From assembly GCF_017357385.1 (NCBI RefSeq), contig NZ_CP071632.1, positions 2,671,501 through 2,735,500 on the forward strand: DNA of 64,000 nt, in the 5' to 3' direction. The notes beneath the pieces are model-generated. The model searched no databases, was not told the origin of the DNA, and worked only from the letters and a program-made list of their open reading frames with translations. Below, in pieces: positions 8,315-17,677 of this stretch. Positions within the stretch are counted from its first letter, which is position 1. Each line of letters opens with the position of its first letter. The stretch comes from Rhizobium sp. NZLR1 (lineage in GTDB: Bacteria > Pseudomonadota > Alphaproteobacteria > Rhizobiales > Rhizobiaceae). Position numbers and translations under genes: made by a program.

Positions 8315-11300
8315 TCACCTTGTTCTATTGTTGGCGGCCAGGTCGAACCGGGCCGAATTGCTGCGCGGCGTCCAGAGGCTGCGGTCGATCGCCTCGCACA
8401 GCCGCTCCTTCATCTCGTCGAATGCTGCCGGGTTCTTCTCCATCATGAAGGTACTCACAATGGGATCGGCGACGAAGGCCTGGTATACCGCCTCGAAATG
8501 ATGGGCGCCGACTGCACCCGTCGTCGCCGAAAAGGCGAAGAGATAGTCGACGGTGGCGGCAATCTCGGCCGCACCCTTGTAACCGTGGCGCATGACGCCC
8601 GATATCCATTTCGGATTGACGACGCGCCCGCGCACGACGCGGCCGATCTCCTCTTCCAGCGAACGGATCACCGGCCGTTCCGGCCGGGAATGATCGTTGT
8701 GATAGATCGAGGGGCGGGCGCCGGCGAGCTGTTCCGCCGCCGCCGCCATGCCGCCTTCGAACTGGTAATAATCGTCGCTGTCGAGCAGATCGTGTTCGCG
8801 ATTATCCTGATTCTGAACGACGGCCTGCACCGAGCGCAGCCGCTCCTCGAACAGGCCGCGTTCGGCCTTGCCCTCCTCGCCGGCGCCATAGGCATAGCTG
8901 CCCCAGACGAGATAGGCCTCGGCGAGATCGGCGCGCCGCTCCCAGCCTTTTTCGTCAATCAGCGCCTGCAGCCCCGCGCCATAAGCGCCGGGCTTCGAGC
9001 CGAACACCCGGTAGCCCGCTCGCCTTCTGGCCGAGACCTCGTCGAGGCCGGCTGCGGCAAGCCTTGCCGCCTCGCCGCGCATGCGCGCGGCGATCGGATT
9101 GTCGGCCTCGTCCTCTTCAAGCGCGCCGACGGCGCGGACCGCCTTGTCGAACAGGGCGATCTGCTCGGGAAAAGCGTCGCGGAAGAAGCCGGATATCCTG
9201 AGCGTCACGTCGACGCGCGGCCGCCCGAGCATTGCCGGCGGTATGATCTCGTAGCCGGTGACGCGGCGCGAGCTCATGTCCCAGAGCGGCTTGACGCCAA
9301 TCAGCGCCAGCGCCTGGGCGATGTCATCGCCGCCGGTGCGCATGTTCGACGTGCCCCAGGCCGTCAGCCCTAGGGAAGCCGGCCATTCGCCGTGATCCTG
9401 CGCATAGCGGCGAACCAGCAGTTCCGCGGATTTCTTGCCGAGTTCGTAGGCGGCCGGCGTCGGCACGGCGCGGCTATCGACCGAATAGAAATTGCGGCCC
9501 GTCGGCAGCACATCGGGCCGCCCGCGCGTCGGCGCCCCGGAGGGGCCGGGCGCAACGAAGCGGCCGTCGAGGCCGTTAAGCAGGCCTGCGATTTCGGCTG
9601 GCCCGCAGGCCAGGATCGAAGGCTTGAGGCGGGTCTCGATCTCGGAAAGCACCGCCCGCGTCGCCGGCCAGTTCTCAGGGCAGACGATCTGGCCGGAAAC
9701 GAACTTCGCCGCCAGGAGCTCGATGCGCTCGACGGTGTCGCCGTTGGTGCGCCAGGGGGCGTCGAGGAGATCTGCTAGGATGGCATGACGTGGGGCTGTC
9801 CAGGGGGCGGCCATGTCGCAGTCGAGAGGATCGAACGTGGAGTTACCCCCCTCTGTCCTGCCGGACATCTCCCCCACAAGGGGGGAGATCGGGGATGAGA
9901 GGTCCCGCTCCAACTGCTCGGCCGAAGGTGCGGCAACTTCAAACGTTTCTTTTGTGGGAAGCCCAAGCCTCTTGCCGATCTCCCCCCTTGTGGGGGAGAT
10001 GTCCGGCAGGACAGAGGGGGGTGCCACAGGCACACCGCCCACCCCCACATCACCCGCAATCGCCCGCTGCAAACTCGCATCCCCGCCCTCACCCAGCCCC
10101 CGCGGCACCCGCGCCAGCGCCACCGTCAGGTCGGTCAGCAGCCGCCCTTCGGGCGAAACGCCGAAGATATGCAGCCCGTCGCGGATCTGCATTTCCTTGA
10201 GGTCGCAGAGATAGGCGTCGAGCTTCTTCAGCGCCTCGCCCTCGCTTTCGCCGCTGATTATGCCGGCATCCCGGTCGAGGCCGATATCGGTGACCAGATC
10301 GAGGATCTGCCGGCTGAGCAAGCGGATGCGGCGGGGATCGCCGCCGGAGGCCTCGTAATATTCGTCGACCAGCGCTTCCAGATCCTTGAGTGGTCCATAA
10401 CTCTCAGCCCGCGTCAAAGGCGGCGTCAGGTGATCGATGATGACAGCGGCAGTCCGGCGCTTGGCCTGCGTGCCCTCGCCCGGATCGTTGACGATGAAGG
10501 GATAAAGATGCGGCAGCGGCCCGAGGATCACCTCGGGATAACAGCCTTCCGACAGCGCCAGCGCCTTGCCCGGCAGCCATTCGAGATTGCCGTGTTTGCC
10601 CATGTGGATGACCGCATGTGCACCGAATTCCTGGCACAGGAAGACATAGAAGGCAAAATAACCGTGCGGCGGCACGAGATCCGGCGAATGATAGCTTTCC
10701 TTCGGATCGATATTATAGCCGCGCGGCGGCTGGATGCCGACGAGCACGCCGCCGAAGCGCGCGAAAGGCAGGGCGAAGCCGCCCTCGCGAAAATACGCAT
10801 CGTCCTTAGGATTGCCCCAGCGAGCCCTCACCTCATCTTGAATCTTATTGGGAAGAGATTGAAAGAAGCTGTTGTAGCGAGCGAGGGAAAGCGTTTCGCG
10901 AATGACCCTGCCGTCGTGGCCGGAATTGGTCGGCCCTTCCATCAGATGCCGGATCAGCGCGTCCCCATCTGCCGGAATGTCGGCGACCGGGTAACCCGCG
11001 GCTCCCATGGCGCGAAGCACCGCGATGGTGCCGGCCGGCGTATCGAGGCCGACGCCGTTGCCGAGCCGGCCGTCGCGGTTCGGATAATTCGCCATGACAA
11101 GCGCGATGCGGCGATCACCGGCCGATCTCTTCCGCAGGCGCGCCCAGTTGGCGGCAAGTTCAGCCGTATAACTCACCCGGCCGGTATCGGGTTCGCTGCA
11201 GACGATGTTGGTCTCGACAGCCGCGTCATAACGCGCTGCCGTCTTGAAAGAGATCGCCCGCGCCAGCACCCGGCCGTCGACTTCAGGAAGCGCCACGTTC

Positions 11301-12307
11301 ATGCCGAGATCTCGTGCCGACAAGCCTTGCGCGGAAGCGGCCCAAGCCTCCCGCGACGAGGCCGACAGGATCGCCTGCAGCACCACCGCCCCATTCGCTT
11401 CCAGCACCGTCGGCTGCCGGTCAGCACCTGGTGCCGAGACGGCAAAGCCGGTCGTGTTGATGACGACATCGGGTTTCAGTGCCGCAAACACGCTTTCGAG
11501 AATACCTGTCGAGACGGGGTCCTTGAGGCTATAGGCAAAAACCGGCAGTGGCCGCAGGCCGAACGCCGCCAGCGCTTCGACCAGTGCCTCGATCGGGGCG
11601 GTCTCGCCGCTCTGGACGAGGGCGCGGTAGAAGCTGATGGCGACGATTGGCCCAAACGCCACCTCCTCCGTCGAATGTGGGATACCCCCCTGCTCGACGG
11701 ACGAAGGCGGCGCGACATGCGAACCGGCAACCTGCCGCCACTCCTGCACCCCGATCAGCCCCCGCCCCGGCCACCAGATGCCCGCCTTCATCAAAGGCAC
11801 TGCCGGCGCCGGCTTCTCGGCACCTGACAACATCGCCGAGGCATAATCGAGAAAGCCGCGCGCATTGGCGTCGCCGCCTTCGATCAGATAGGCCCAGAGC
11901 GCATTCATATCGTCGAGATCAACGTTGGAAAAAGGAACGAGCCCCGCATCCGGCCGGGCATCGCCCGGCAAGACCGCAATCAGCGCACCGGCGCGGGACG
12001 CTGCCGCGTGCAGCGCCTCCAGCGTATAGTGGAAATAGCTGGCACCGCCGAGCGCACGCACGATGATGAGCCTGGCATGCCGCGCCGTGCGTTCGACATA
12101 GGTATCGACCGACATCGGATGCTTGAGGCTCATCAGGCTGGCAAGTCTCAGCGAAGGCGCCGCCCCATGCTCGCGATGGGCGGCTGCGATGGCGGCAAGC
12201 TCGCTGTCGGCGGCCGACAGGAACACGATATCGCCCGGCGTCTGCCCGAGGTCGATCGCCTCCTCGCAGTCGCTGATCGTTCCCTGTTGGGCCAGAAGCA
12301 GATGCAT
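8315..12307 (-). CDS. cobN: Cobaltochelatase subunit CobN
   Basis: Large subunit of the aerobic ATP-dependent cobaltochelatase (with CobS and CobT, not in this window), inserting cobalt into hydrogenobyrinic acid a,c-diamide. Start MHLLLAQQG at 12307, chosen because upstream residues are low-complexity Arg/Ser and this ATG is 4 bp after the cobW stop. 1330 aa, longer than the roughly 1270-1280 residues I expect. CobN/BchH landmarks include VIHMGKHGNLEWLPGKALAL and LGTSNMRTGG-like WGTSNMRTGGDD. The excess is largely explained by an in-frame insertion of about 55-60 residues (plus strand 9846-10021) and perhaps a smaller one near 11.68 kb. Confidence 0.93.
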   Translation of the reverse strand: MHLLLAQQGTISDCEEAIDLGQTPGDIVFLSAADSELAAIAAAHREHGAAPSLRLASLMSLKHPMSVDTYVERTARHARLIIVRALGGASYFHYTLEALHAAASRAGALIAVLPGDARPDAGLVPFSNVDLDDMNALWAYLIEGGDANARGFLDYASAMLSGAEKPAPAVPLMKAGIWWPGRGLIGVQEWRQVAGSHVAPPSSVEQGGIPHSTEEVAFGPIVAISFYRALVQSGETAPIEALVEALAAFGLRPLPVFAYSLKDPVSTGILESVFAALKPDVVINTTGFAVSAPGADRQPTVLEANGAVVLQAILSASSREAWAASAQGLSARDLGMNVALPEVDGRVLARAISFKTAARYDAAVETNIVCSEPDTGRVSYTAELAANWARLRKRSAGDRRIALVMANYPNRDGRLGNGVGLDTPAGTIAVLRAMGAAGYPVADIPADGDALIRHLMEGPTNSGHDGRVIRETLSLARYNSFFQSLPNKIQDEVRARWGNPKDDAYFREGGFALPFARFGGVLVGIQPPRGYNIDPKESYHSPDLVPPHGYFAFYVFLCQEFGAHAVIHMGKHGNLEWLPGKALALSEGCYPEVILGPLPHLYPFIVNDPGEGTQAKRRTAAVIIDHLTPPLTRAESYGPLKDLEALVDEYYEASGGDPRRIRLLSRQILDLVTDIGLDRDAGIISGESEGEALKKLDAYLCDLKEMQIRDGLHIFGVSPEGRLLTDLTVALARVPRGLGEGGDASLQRAIAGDVGVGGVPVAPPSVLPDISPTRGEIGKRLGLPTKETFEVAAPSAEQLERDLSSPISPLVGEMSGRTEGGNSTFDPLDCDMAAPWTAPRHAILADLLDAPWRTNGDTVERIELLAAKFVSGQIVCPENWPATRAVLSEIETRLKPSILACGPAEIAGLLNGLDGRFVAPGPSGAPTRGRPDVLPTGRNFYSVDSRAVPTPAAYELGKKSAELLVRRYAQDHGEWPASLGLTAWGTSNMRTGGDDIAQALALIGVKPLWDMSSRRVTGYEIIPPAMLGRPRVDVTLRISGFFRDAFPEQIALFDKAVRAVGALEEDEADNPIAARMRGEAARLAAAGLDEVSARRRAGYRVFGSKPGAYGAGLQALIDEKGWERRADLAEAYLVWGSYAYGAGEEGKAERGLFEERLRSVQAVVQNQDNREHDLLDSDDYYQFEGGMAAAAEQLAGARPSIYHNDHSRPERPVIRSLEEEIGRVVRGRVVNPKWISGVMRHGYKGAAEIAATVDYLFAFSATTGAVGAHHFEAVYQAFVADPIVSTFMMEKNPAAFDEMKERLCEAIDRSLWTPRSNSARFDLAANNRTR
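9846..10021. repeat. Perfect 47-bp inverted repeat element inside cobN
   Basis: Arms 9846-9892 and 9975-10021 are exact reverse complements (47/47 by eye) separated by 82 nt. The arms carry a nested near-palindrome of C- and G-tracts. In cobN they are read as PPSVLPDISPTRGEIG and SPISPLVGEMSGRTEGG, which look non-native between LQRAIAGD and FDPLDCD. It resembles a palindromic repeat usually found between genes in rhizobia; here it is translated. Confidence 0.9.
11667..11703. repeat. Small palindrome, possible second insertion in cobN
   Basis: Arms ccgtcga (11669-11675) and tcgacgg (11695-11701) flank a 19-nt centre. The cobN residues read here (around PPSSVEQGGIPHSTEEV) interrupt a stretch that otherwise runs from GVQEWRQV to VAISFYRALVQSG. 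Interpretation as an inserted repeat is weaker than for the 47-bp element. Confidence 0.4.
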
Positions 12308-12311
12308 GGGA

Positions 12312-13361
12312 TTACGCCAGCGCCTCGATCGCCGCCCTAACAGCGTCCTGGTCCATCTCGTGCAGACCGATGACCACGAGGCGCGTGGCGCGCGTTTCGC
12401 TCGGGGCCCAGGCACGGTCGAAATAATGGTCGATGCGGTTGCCGACGGCCTGGATCTGCAGGCGCATCGGCTTGCCGGCGACATCGACGAAACCCTTGAG
12501 ACGCAGTACGTCATGGTCGGCGATAATCGTCTTCAGGCCAGCAATGAAGCCGGCGGGATCGGCGACCGGGCCGAGTTCGACGACGAAGCTGTCGAATTCG
12601 TCATGGTCGTGCGGCGCGCCGTCCTCATGCTCCAGCTCGTGATGCGATTTGCGGTTGGCGACATCGTCCTCCGTGCCGATGCCGAGGCCGAGCAGAATTC
12701 CGGCCGACACCTCGCCATTTTTCGCCTCGATCATCACCGGCTTGCGCACCGTGCGGGAGGCGACCTCGTCGCGAACCCTGATAAGGCCGGCAGCGTCGAT
12801 CAGGTCGGTCTTGTTGAGTACGATCAGATCGGCGCAAGTCAGCTGATCCTCGAACAACTCCTCGATCGGGCTTTCGTGATCGAGCGATTCATCTGCGCCG
12901 CGCGCCGCCTCGACGGCATCGTGGTCGTCGGCGAAACGGCCGGCGGCGACAGCCGCGCTGTCGACCACGGTAATGACGCCATCGACCGTCACCTGGGTGC
13001 GAATGTCAGGCCAATTGAAGGCCGCGACCAGCGGCTGCGGCAGGGCAAGGCCCGAGGTTTCGATGACGATATGGTCGGGCCGCTGTTCACGCTCGAGCAA
13101 CTTCGTCATCGTCGGGATGAAATCGTCGGCGACGGTGCAGCAGATGCAGCCATTGGTCAGCTCGATGATATCGTCCTCGGTGCAATTGTCAGCGCCGCAG
13201 CCCTTCAGCACCTCGCCATCGACGCCGAGATCGCCGAACTCGTTGATGATGAGCGCGATCTTTTTGCCGCCGGCATTGGTGAGCAGGTTGCGGATCATCG
13301 TCGTCTTGCCGGCGCCGAGAAAGCCGGTAATGACGGTTGCGGGAATTTTCTGCTGGTTCAT
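12312..13361 (-). CDS. cobW: CobW GTPase, cobalamin-locus metallochaperone
   Basis: G3E-family GTPase: P-loop GFLGAGKTT (residues about 12-20), the metal-binding CICC motif, and a His/Asp/Glu-rich stretch (HHELEHEDGAPHDHDEFD) ahead of the C-terminal CobW_C domain. Expected to deliver cobalt to the chelatase; gene position directly before cobN agrees. 349 aa, usual length. Stop is 4 bp before cobN and start 4 bp after cobP, so the three genes are one transcript. Confidence 0.93.
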   Translation of the reverse strand: MNQQKIPATVITGFLGAGKTTMIRNLLTNAGGKKIALIINEFGDLGVDGEVLKGCGADNCTEDDIIELTNGCICCTVADDFIPTMTKLLEREQRPDHIVIETSGLALPQPLVAAFNWPDIRTQVTVDGVITVVDSAAVAAGRFADDHDAVEAARGADESLDHESPIEELFEDQLTCADLIVLNKTDLIDAAGLIRVRDEVASRTVRKPVMIEAKNGEVSAGILLGLGIGTEDDVANRKSHHELEHEDGAPHDHDEFDSFVVELGPVADPAGFIAGLKTIIADHDVLRLKGFVDVAGKPMRLQIQAVGNRIDHYFDRAWAPSETRATRLVVIGLHEMDQDAVRAAIEALA

Positions 13362-13365
13362 GAAC

Positions 13366-13890
13366 TTAACCCTTCATTTTCAACGGCAGGCCTGCCGCGA
13401 TGAAATAGACTTCGGCGGCCTTGGCCGCAATTGATTGGTGCAGCCGGCCGGCATGATCGCGGAATTCCCGCGCCATGCGATTATCCGGCACGATGCCGAG
13501 GCCGACCTCATTGGAAACGAAAACGAGCTGCGCCTTCGCCTGCGGCAGAAAATCGGTGAGCGCGGCAAATTCCGCCGCCATATCGCGCTCATCCATCATC
13601 AGATTGGTGACCCAGAGTGTCAGGCAATCGATGAGCACGACGCCGCCCTCGCGGTCGATAGCGTCAAGCTTGCCGACGAGATCGAGCGGCTCTTCATGCG
13701 TCGTCCAGGACGGGCCGCGATCGGCTCTATGTTGGGCAATGCGCGCCTGCATTTCCTCATCCCAGGCGCGGCCGGTCGCGAGATAATGGCGGTCGAGGCC
13801 GATCGAAATGACAAGGGACTCGGCGAAGCGGGATTTCCCCGAACGGGCGCCGCCGAGGATGAAGACGGTGTTGGAGGGAGCGGTCGTCAT
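13366..13890 (-). CDS. cobP: Bifunctional adenosylcobinamide kinase / guanylyltransferase
   Basis: Phosphorylates adenosylcobinamide and transfers GMP to it during nucleotide-loop assembly. Start [14 protein letters not shown] at 13890 puts the P-loop [12 protein letters not shown] at residues about 12-23, as in the family, and gives 174 aa; a longer in-frame start would add unrelated residues. First gene after the cobalamin riboswitch. Confidence 0.92.
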   Translation of the reverse strand: MTTAPSNTVFILGGARSGKSRFAESLVISIGLDRHYLATGRAWDEEMQARIAQHRADRGPSWTTHEEPLDLVGKLDAIDREGGVVLIDCLTLWVTNLMMDERDMAAEFAALTDFLPQAKAQLVFVSNEVGLGIVPDNRMAREFRDHAGRLHQSIAAKAAEVYFIAAGLPLKMKG

Positions 13891-14034
13891 GCGCAGACGC
13901 CCCTTTGGTGGGATGCCGCACCCCACCCACTCGATCGCGCCGCACAAGGCCGCGCCGAATTCAATCGTTCAGCCAAAACAACCTCCGTGCTGGCAGCGGG
14001 CCTCTTGCCCAGGGTTGGGCTTCTCGCCCGGCAC

Positions 14035-14400
14035 GGGATGGCAGGTCTCCTGGCTCGCGGTTATCGGCCGCGATCGGGGCAGACCGGAAACCGGTCGCCC
14101 TGATCGTGCCAGCGGATCTGCCTCGCCTTCCCGGCTGCATCGATGAAAAGGTGGACGATTCGTAGACTTAAGAGGCGTCCGACCCCGGTTGATCATCATG
14201 CATGTCCAGTGGCTTTTCCGGCATGTCGCCCGTCCCGCCCGCTTGCATTATTGCAAGCCGCCGGCCGGAAGGGCTCGATGCCGGATGGAAGACCCTGACC
14301 GCTCTACAGTCGCGGGGTCGGCTGTGATGAAGGCGCCCGGCTTGGGTCCGCCCCGTCACATTCCCTTTTCATCCGGAAGGCGTAACACCGATCCGGAACC
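14035..14400 (-). promoter_or_regulatory. Cobalamin (B12) riboswitch upstream of cobP
   Basis: On the minus strand the conserved 3' box AGCCAGGAGACCTGCC is intact at 14040-14055. Further upstream, in the right order, are GGGAAGGC (about 14130), GCCACTG (about 14207), CCGCGACTGTAG (about 14315) and AAAAGGGAATGTGA (about 14358-14372). All core boxes of the AdoCbl class are therefore present. The element is about 360 nt against a usual 200-220, because the peripheral arms between GCCACTG and GGGAAGGC and between GGGAAGGC and the last box are enlarged. It should repress cobP-cobW-cobN-cobO when adenosylcobalamin is plentiful. 14400-14671 contains ggatggt/accatcc repeats able to form hairpins, presumably promoter region. 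Confidence 0.9.
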
Positions 14401-14671
14401 ATCCGTTATATCCGAGGATGGTCAGGTGACCATCCGTTGAGGGATGGTTAGGCAAGCTCAGGGGTGAAGTCAACCGCCCTCGACGGCCGGCAGTGGCTAG
14501 ACAGGCGAGGCAACGCCAGCAACACGACTTACCCTACCTAAAACATCGTCATTTATCAGATACTTACGTCACAAATATTTATCCAGGGCGCCGGCTTTTC
14601 GCCACAATTGCACTGCAAGCGGACTGCGCCATCGCCCTTGACCGGGCCTCTTCCTGCCTAGTTGTCTTGCC

Positions 14672-16462
14672 ATGCTTATGAAATTGGATCGGCGCCGGTT
14701 CCGAGCGCTGCGTGTTTTCTTCGACCCGGGGCGGCTGCGGGCGCTGACCCGCCGCAGTGAGGTCGGCCTGTCGCTGGCGGGTGCCGTCGTCGGCATCACC
14801 TCGGGTCTCGCCGTCACCGGCATGAGCTACGTCTCCAATCAACTGCATCAGATGGTCTTCGGCATCGACGACAGCGAGCGGCTGAGCTCGTCGGTGATCG
14901 ACGACAAGCTGCTGCTTCTCACTGCCCCCGTCATCGGTGGCGTCCTGCTCGGCCTGTTGCTGTCCGTACTGGCGAAACGGCGCAAGAAACCGATGGTTGA
15001 CCCGATCGAGGCCAATGCGCTGCATGGCGGCCGCCTGTCCTTGACCGACAGCATCATCGTTGCCGTGCAGAACCTGATTTCCAACGGGTTCGGCGCCTCC
15101 GTCGGCCTCGAGGCCGGCTATACCCAGCTTGCCGCCGGCCTCGCCTCGAAATTCGGCCTGAAGCTGCAGCTTCGCCGCTCCGATCTGCGCACCCTCGTCG
15201 GCTGCGGCGCGGCGGGCGCTATCGCCGCTGCCTTCAACGCGCCGCTGACCGGCGCCTTCTACGCCTTCGAGCTGATCATCGGCACCTATACGATCGTCTC
15301 GCTGACCCCTGTGGTCGTCTCGGCCCTGGTTTCCACCCTCATCGCAAGGCTGCTCACCCACGGCGATTTCACCATCGACATCGGCAGCTTCGGCGCAGTC
15401 GTGCCGGCCGATTATATCCCGGCTATGCTGCTCGGTGGCTTCTGCGCTGGCGTCGGCATCCTGATCATGCAGGGCGTCTCCTTCGTCGAGGAGCTGGCGC
15501 GCAAGAGCTCGATCGCCCCGCCCTTCCGCCCGGCGCTCGGCGGCATCGTCGTCGGACTTCTGGCGATGATTTCGCCACAGGTGCTCTCGGCCGGCCACGG
15601 CGCGCTGCATCTCAATCTCTCCCGCGAGGTGGCGATCCCGGCGCTGATCGGCCTCTTCCTGTTGAAATCCCTGGCCTCGGCGATCTCGATCGGCTCCGGC
15701 TTCAGGGGCGGCCTGTTCTTCGCCTCACTGTTCATGGGCGCCCTGCTCGGCAAGCTCTTTGCCTATTGCGGCCCCTATTTCGCCGATGCGACGCTGACGC
15801 CCGTCATCTATGCCGTCGTCGGCATGAGCTCGCTCGCCGTCGCCGTCATCGGCGGGCCGCTGACGATGACGTTCCTGGCGCTCGAAATCACCGGCGATTT
15901 TCCGATCACCGCTCTAGTGCTCGCCGCCGTCATCACCTCCTCACTCGTCGTCCGCTCAACCTTCGGCTATTCCTTCGCCACCTGGCGCTTCCACCTGCGC
16001 GGCGAAAGCATCCGTAGCGCCCACGACGTCGGCTGGATCCGTAACCTGACGGTGGACAAGCTGATGCGCGCCGACGTCAAGACCGCAAGGGCGGGTATTT
16101 CGCTGGAGGAATTCAAGCAGGCTTTCCCGATCGGCTCGACCCAGCGCGTCATCCTCGTCGAGGAGAGCGACAAATATGCAGGCCTCGTGCTGGTGCCGGA
16201 GATCTACGCCAACCCGACCGACGCGCAGGACGAGGGCACGACGCTTGCCGATTTCATCCACTACCGCAACGATTTCCTGCAGCCGCAGATGAATGCCAGG
16301 CAGGCGGCGGCGATCTTCGACAAGAGCGAAAGCGAAGCACTCGCCGTCGTCAACAACCTGATCGAACGCAAGGTGATCGGCCAGCTCAGCGAAAGCTATA
16401 CGCTGCGCCGCTACAGTGAAGAACTTGACCGTCGCCGTCGTGAGGTCTCAGGCGAGATCTGA
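14672..16462 (+). CDS. ClC-family chloride channel/antiporter with C-terminal CBS region
   Basis: 596-aa integral membrane protein. ClC landmarks are GASVGLEAG (the position of the GREGP glutamate segment, Glu kept), GSGFRGG and a long hydrophobic core of ten or more helices to about residue 440, followed by a cytoplasmic CBS-pair-like tail. Moves chloride in exchange for protons or as a channel. Starts at ATG 14672 or the in-frame ATG at 14678. Convergent with the cyclase gene; no operon partner. Confidence 0.88.
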   Translation: MLMKLDRRRFRALRVFFDPGRLRALTRRSEVGLSLAGAVVGITSGLAVTGMSYVSNQLHQMVFGIDDSERLSSSVIDDKLLLLTAPVIGGVLLGLLLSVLAKRRKKPMVDPIEANALHGGRLSLTDSIIVAVQNLISNGFGASVGLEAGYTQLAAGLASKFGLKLQLRRSDLRTLVGCGAAGAIAAAFNAPLTGAFYAFELIIGTYTIVSLTPVVVSALVSTLIARLLTHGDFTIDIGSFGAVVPADYIPAMLLGGFCAGVGILIMQGVSFVEELARKSSIAPPFRPALGGIVVGLLAMISPQVLSAGHGALHLNLSREVAIPALIGLFLLKSLASAISIGSGFRGGLFFASLFMGALLGKLFAYCGPYFADATLTPVIYAVVGMSSLAVAVIGGPLTMTFLALEITGDFPITALVLAAVITSSLVVRSTFGYSFATWRFHLRGESIRSAHDVGWIRNLTVDKLMRADVKTARAGISLEEFKQAFPIGSTQRVILVEESDKYAGLVLVPEIYANPTDAQDEGTTLADFIHYRNDFLQPQMNARQAAAIFDKSESEALAVVNNLIERKVIGQLSESYTLRRYSEELDRRRREVSGEI

Positions 16463-16488
16463 ACTTGGTCGCGCCTTTGATCGGCGCT

Positions 16489-17535
16489 TCATGACACAGA
16501 GTTGGCGAGCTTGAAGACGTCGGCCCGCTTTGAAACTCCACGCAATTCGAACGACCCGAGATACTCGCAAGCCACCGTACAGTTGGCCGCGAAACTCTCC
16601 GACAGCAGAAGGTGCTGCTCAAGCGTACCGCAGAGTTTCTCCAGCCGCGAAGCCTCGTTGACCGCCCTGCCGATCACCGTGAAGTCGAGCCTGCCGTGAG
16701 CGCCGACATTTCCGTAGAAAAGCTCGCCTAGATGCAGCACGACATCGATGCCGATATCGGGGCCTCCATTGCGCGTCCGCTCGCGATTGAGCTCTTCGTT
16801 TGCCTTCAGCAGATTCTGTGCCGAAGCCAACGCAGCCTTACACGCCCTTTGCGGATCCTCGGCGTCCGTCGGAAAGATCGCCAGCACGCTGTCGCCCATG
16901 AACTTGAGGATCTCGCCGGAATTTTCCTCGACATGCCGGTCGATCAGCTCGAAATGCTCGTTGAGAAACCCGACGATCTCGCCTGGCTGGTAGGCCTCGG
17001 TCAGCGCCGTGAAATTGCGGAGGTCGGCAAGCAGGATGGCGGCATCGATGGAGCCACCCATTCCCCTGCGGGTTTCGCCCGCAAGGATGCGCGCACTGGT
17101 CCTGGCGCCGGTATAGACGGCGAGGATATCGGTCGCGGTCTTCGAAACCGCCACGCGGTAAGCCGCCAGCCCCAGCGCCGGGAACAGCTCTTCTATGATC
17201 GCCAGCTGTTGATCGGAAAATCCGCCCGGCGCGTCGCTCGTCAGCGAGAATCCGAGCCCGCGCAGCGCGACTTCCTTCGGGAATTCGAACAGGCTGATCA
17301 CGTGATCCGTGCCACCGGCGAGCGCGAATTCGTTGAGTTCGCTGTAATCGAGCCCCTCGCCGCTCGCCAGGTTCCATCGCCCCTTTGTTTCGCCGCGGCT
17401 CAAAAGGTGAAAGATCGGCGTCTTCTCGAAGTCACGTTCCGTCTCACTGCCGTGCTCCGCATTTTCAAGGACAGTCGCACCGCCCCGCATGAAATTAGCC
17501 GAAACGCCGCGATACATGGGATGGAGGGACGGCAT
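16489..17535 (-). CDS. Class III adenylate/guanylate cyclase, 5' end apparently frameshifted
   Basis: The C-terminal half (about residues 160-345) is a class III cyclase catalytic domain with both metal-binding aspartates (ILLADLRNFTALTEAY and KFMGDSVLAIFPTD). The N-terminal region is the sensory module of the rhizobial soluble cyclase group. The first in-frame ATG (17535, MPSLHPMYRG) is unlikely to be the true start: 46 upstream codons in the same frame read as coherent protein (WLIEQGITSEHIGDLVAGL), but no ATG/GTG/TTG opens them. See the separate entry for 17536-17677. Product cAMP versus cGMP cannot be told. Confidence 0.85.
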   Translation of the reverse strand: MPSLHPMYRGVSANFMRGGATVLENAEHGSETERDFEKTPIFHLLSRGETKGRWNLASGEGLDYSELNEFALAGGTDHVISLFEFPKEVALRGLGFSLTSDAPGGFSDQQLAIIEELFPALGLAAYRVAVSKTATDILAVYTGARTSARILAGETRRGMGGSIDAAILLADLRNFTALTEAYQPGEIVGFLNEHFELIDRHVEENSGEILKFMGDSVLAIFPTDAEDPQRACKAALASAQNLLKANEELNRERTRNGGPDIGIDVVLHLGELFYGNVGAHGRLDFTVIGRAVNEASRLEKLCGTLEQHLLLSESFAANCTVACEYLGSFELRGVSKRADVFKLANSVS

Positions 17536-17677
17536 TCTGATACTCGCCCGCCAGATCGGAAATCCGTCCGCGATCAGCCGGTCGCACAGACCGGCGACGA
17601 GGTCGCCAATATGCTCGCTGGTGATCCCCTGCTCTATAAGCCATTGAATATGATTTTTAATTTTTCAATCTCCGCAT
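17536..17677 (-). other. Probable lost 5' part of the cyclase gene (frameshift in an A5 tract)
   Basis: An ATG at 17677 begins MRRLKN and then hits TAA. Dropping one A from the A5 run at 17661-17665 would join this ATG to the open cyclase frame (continuing KNHIQWLIEQGITSEHIG), giving a cyclase about 47 residues longer. Either a sequencing or assembly error, a real null or hypomorphic mutation, or slippage at two neighbouring A5 tracts. Confidence 0.6.

Noticed and set aside
10169..11827. 552-codon plus-strand frame opposite cobN
   Set aside because: Antisense shadow of a conserved high-GC gene; no ribosome site or domain, Arg/Gln-rich product.
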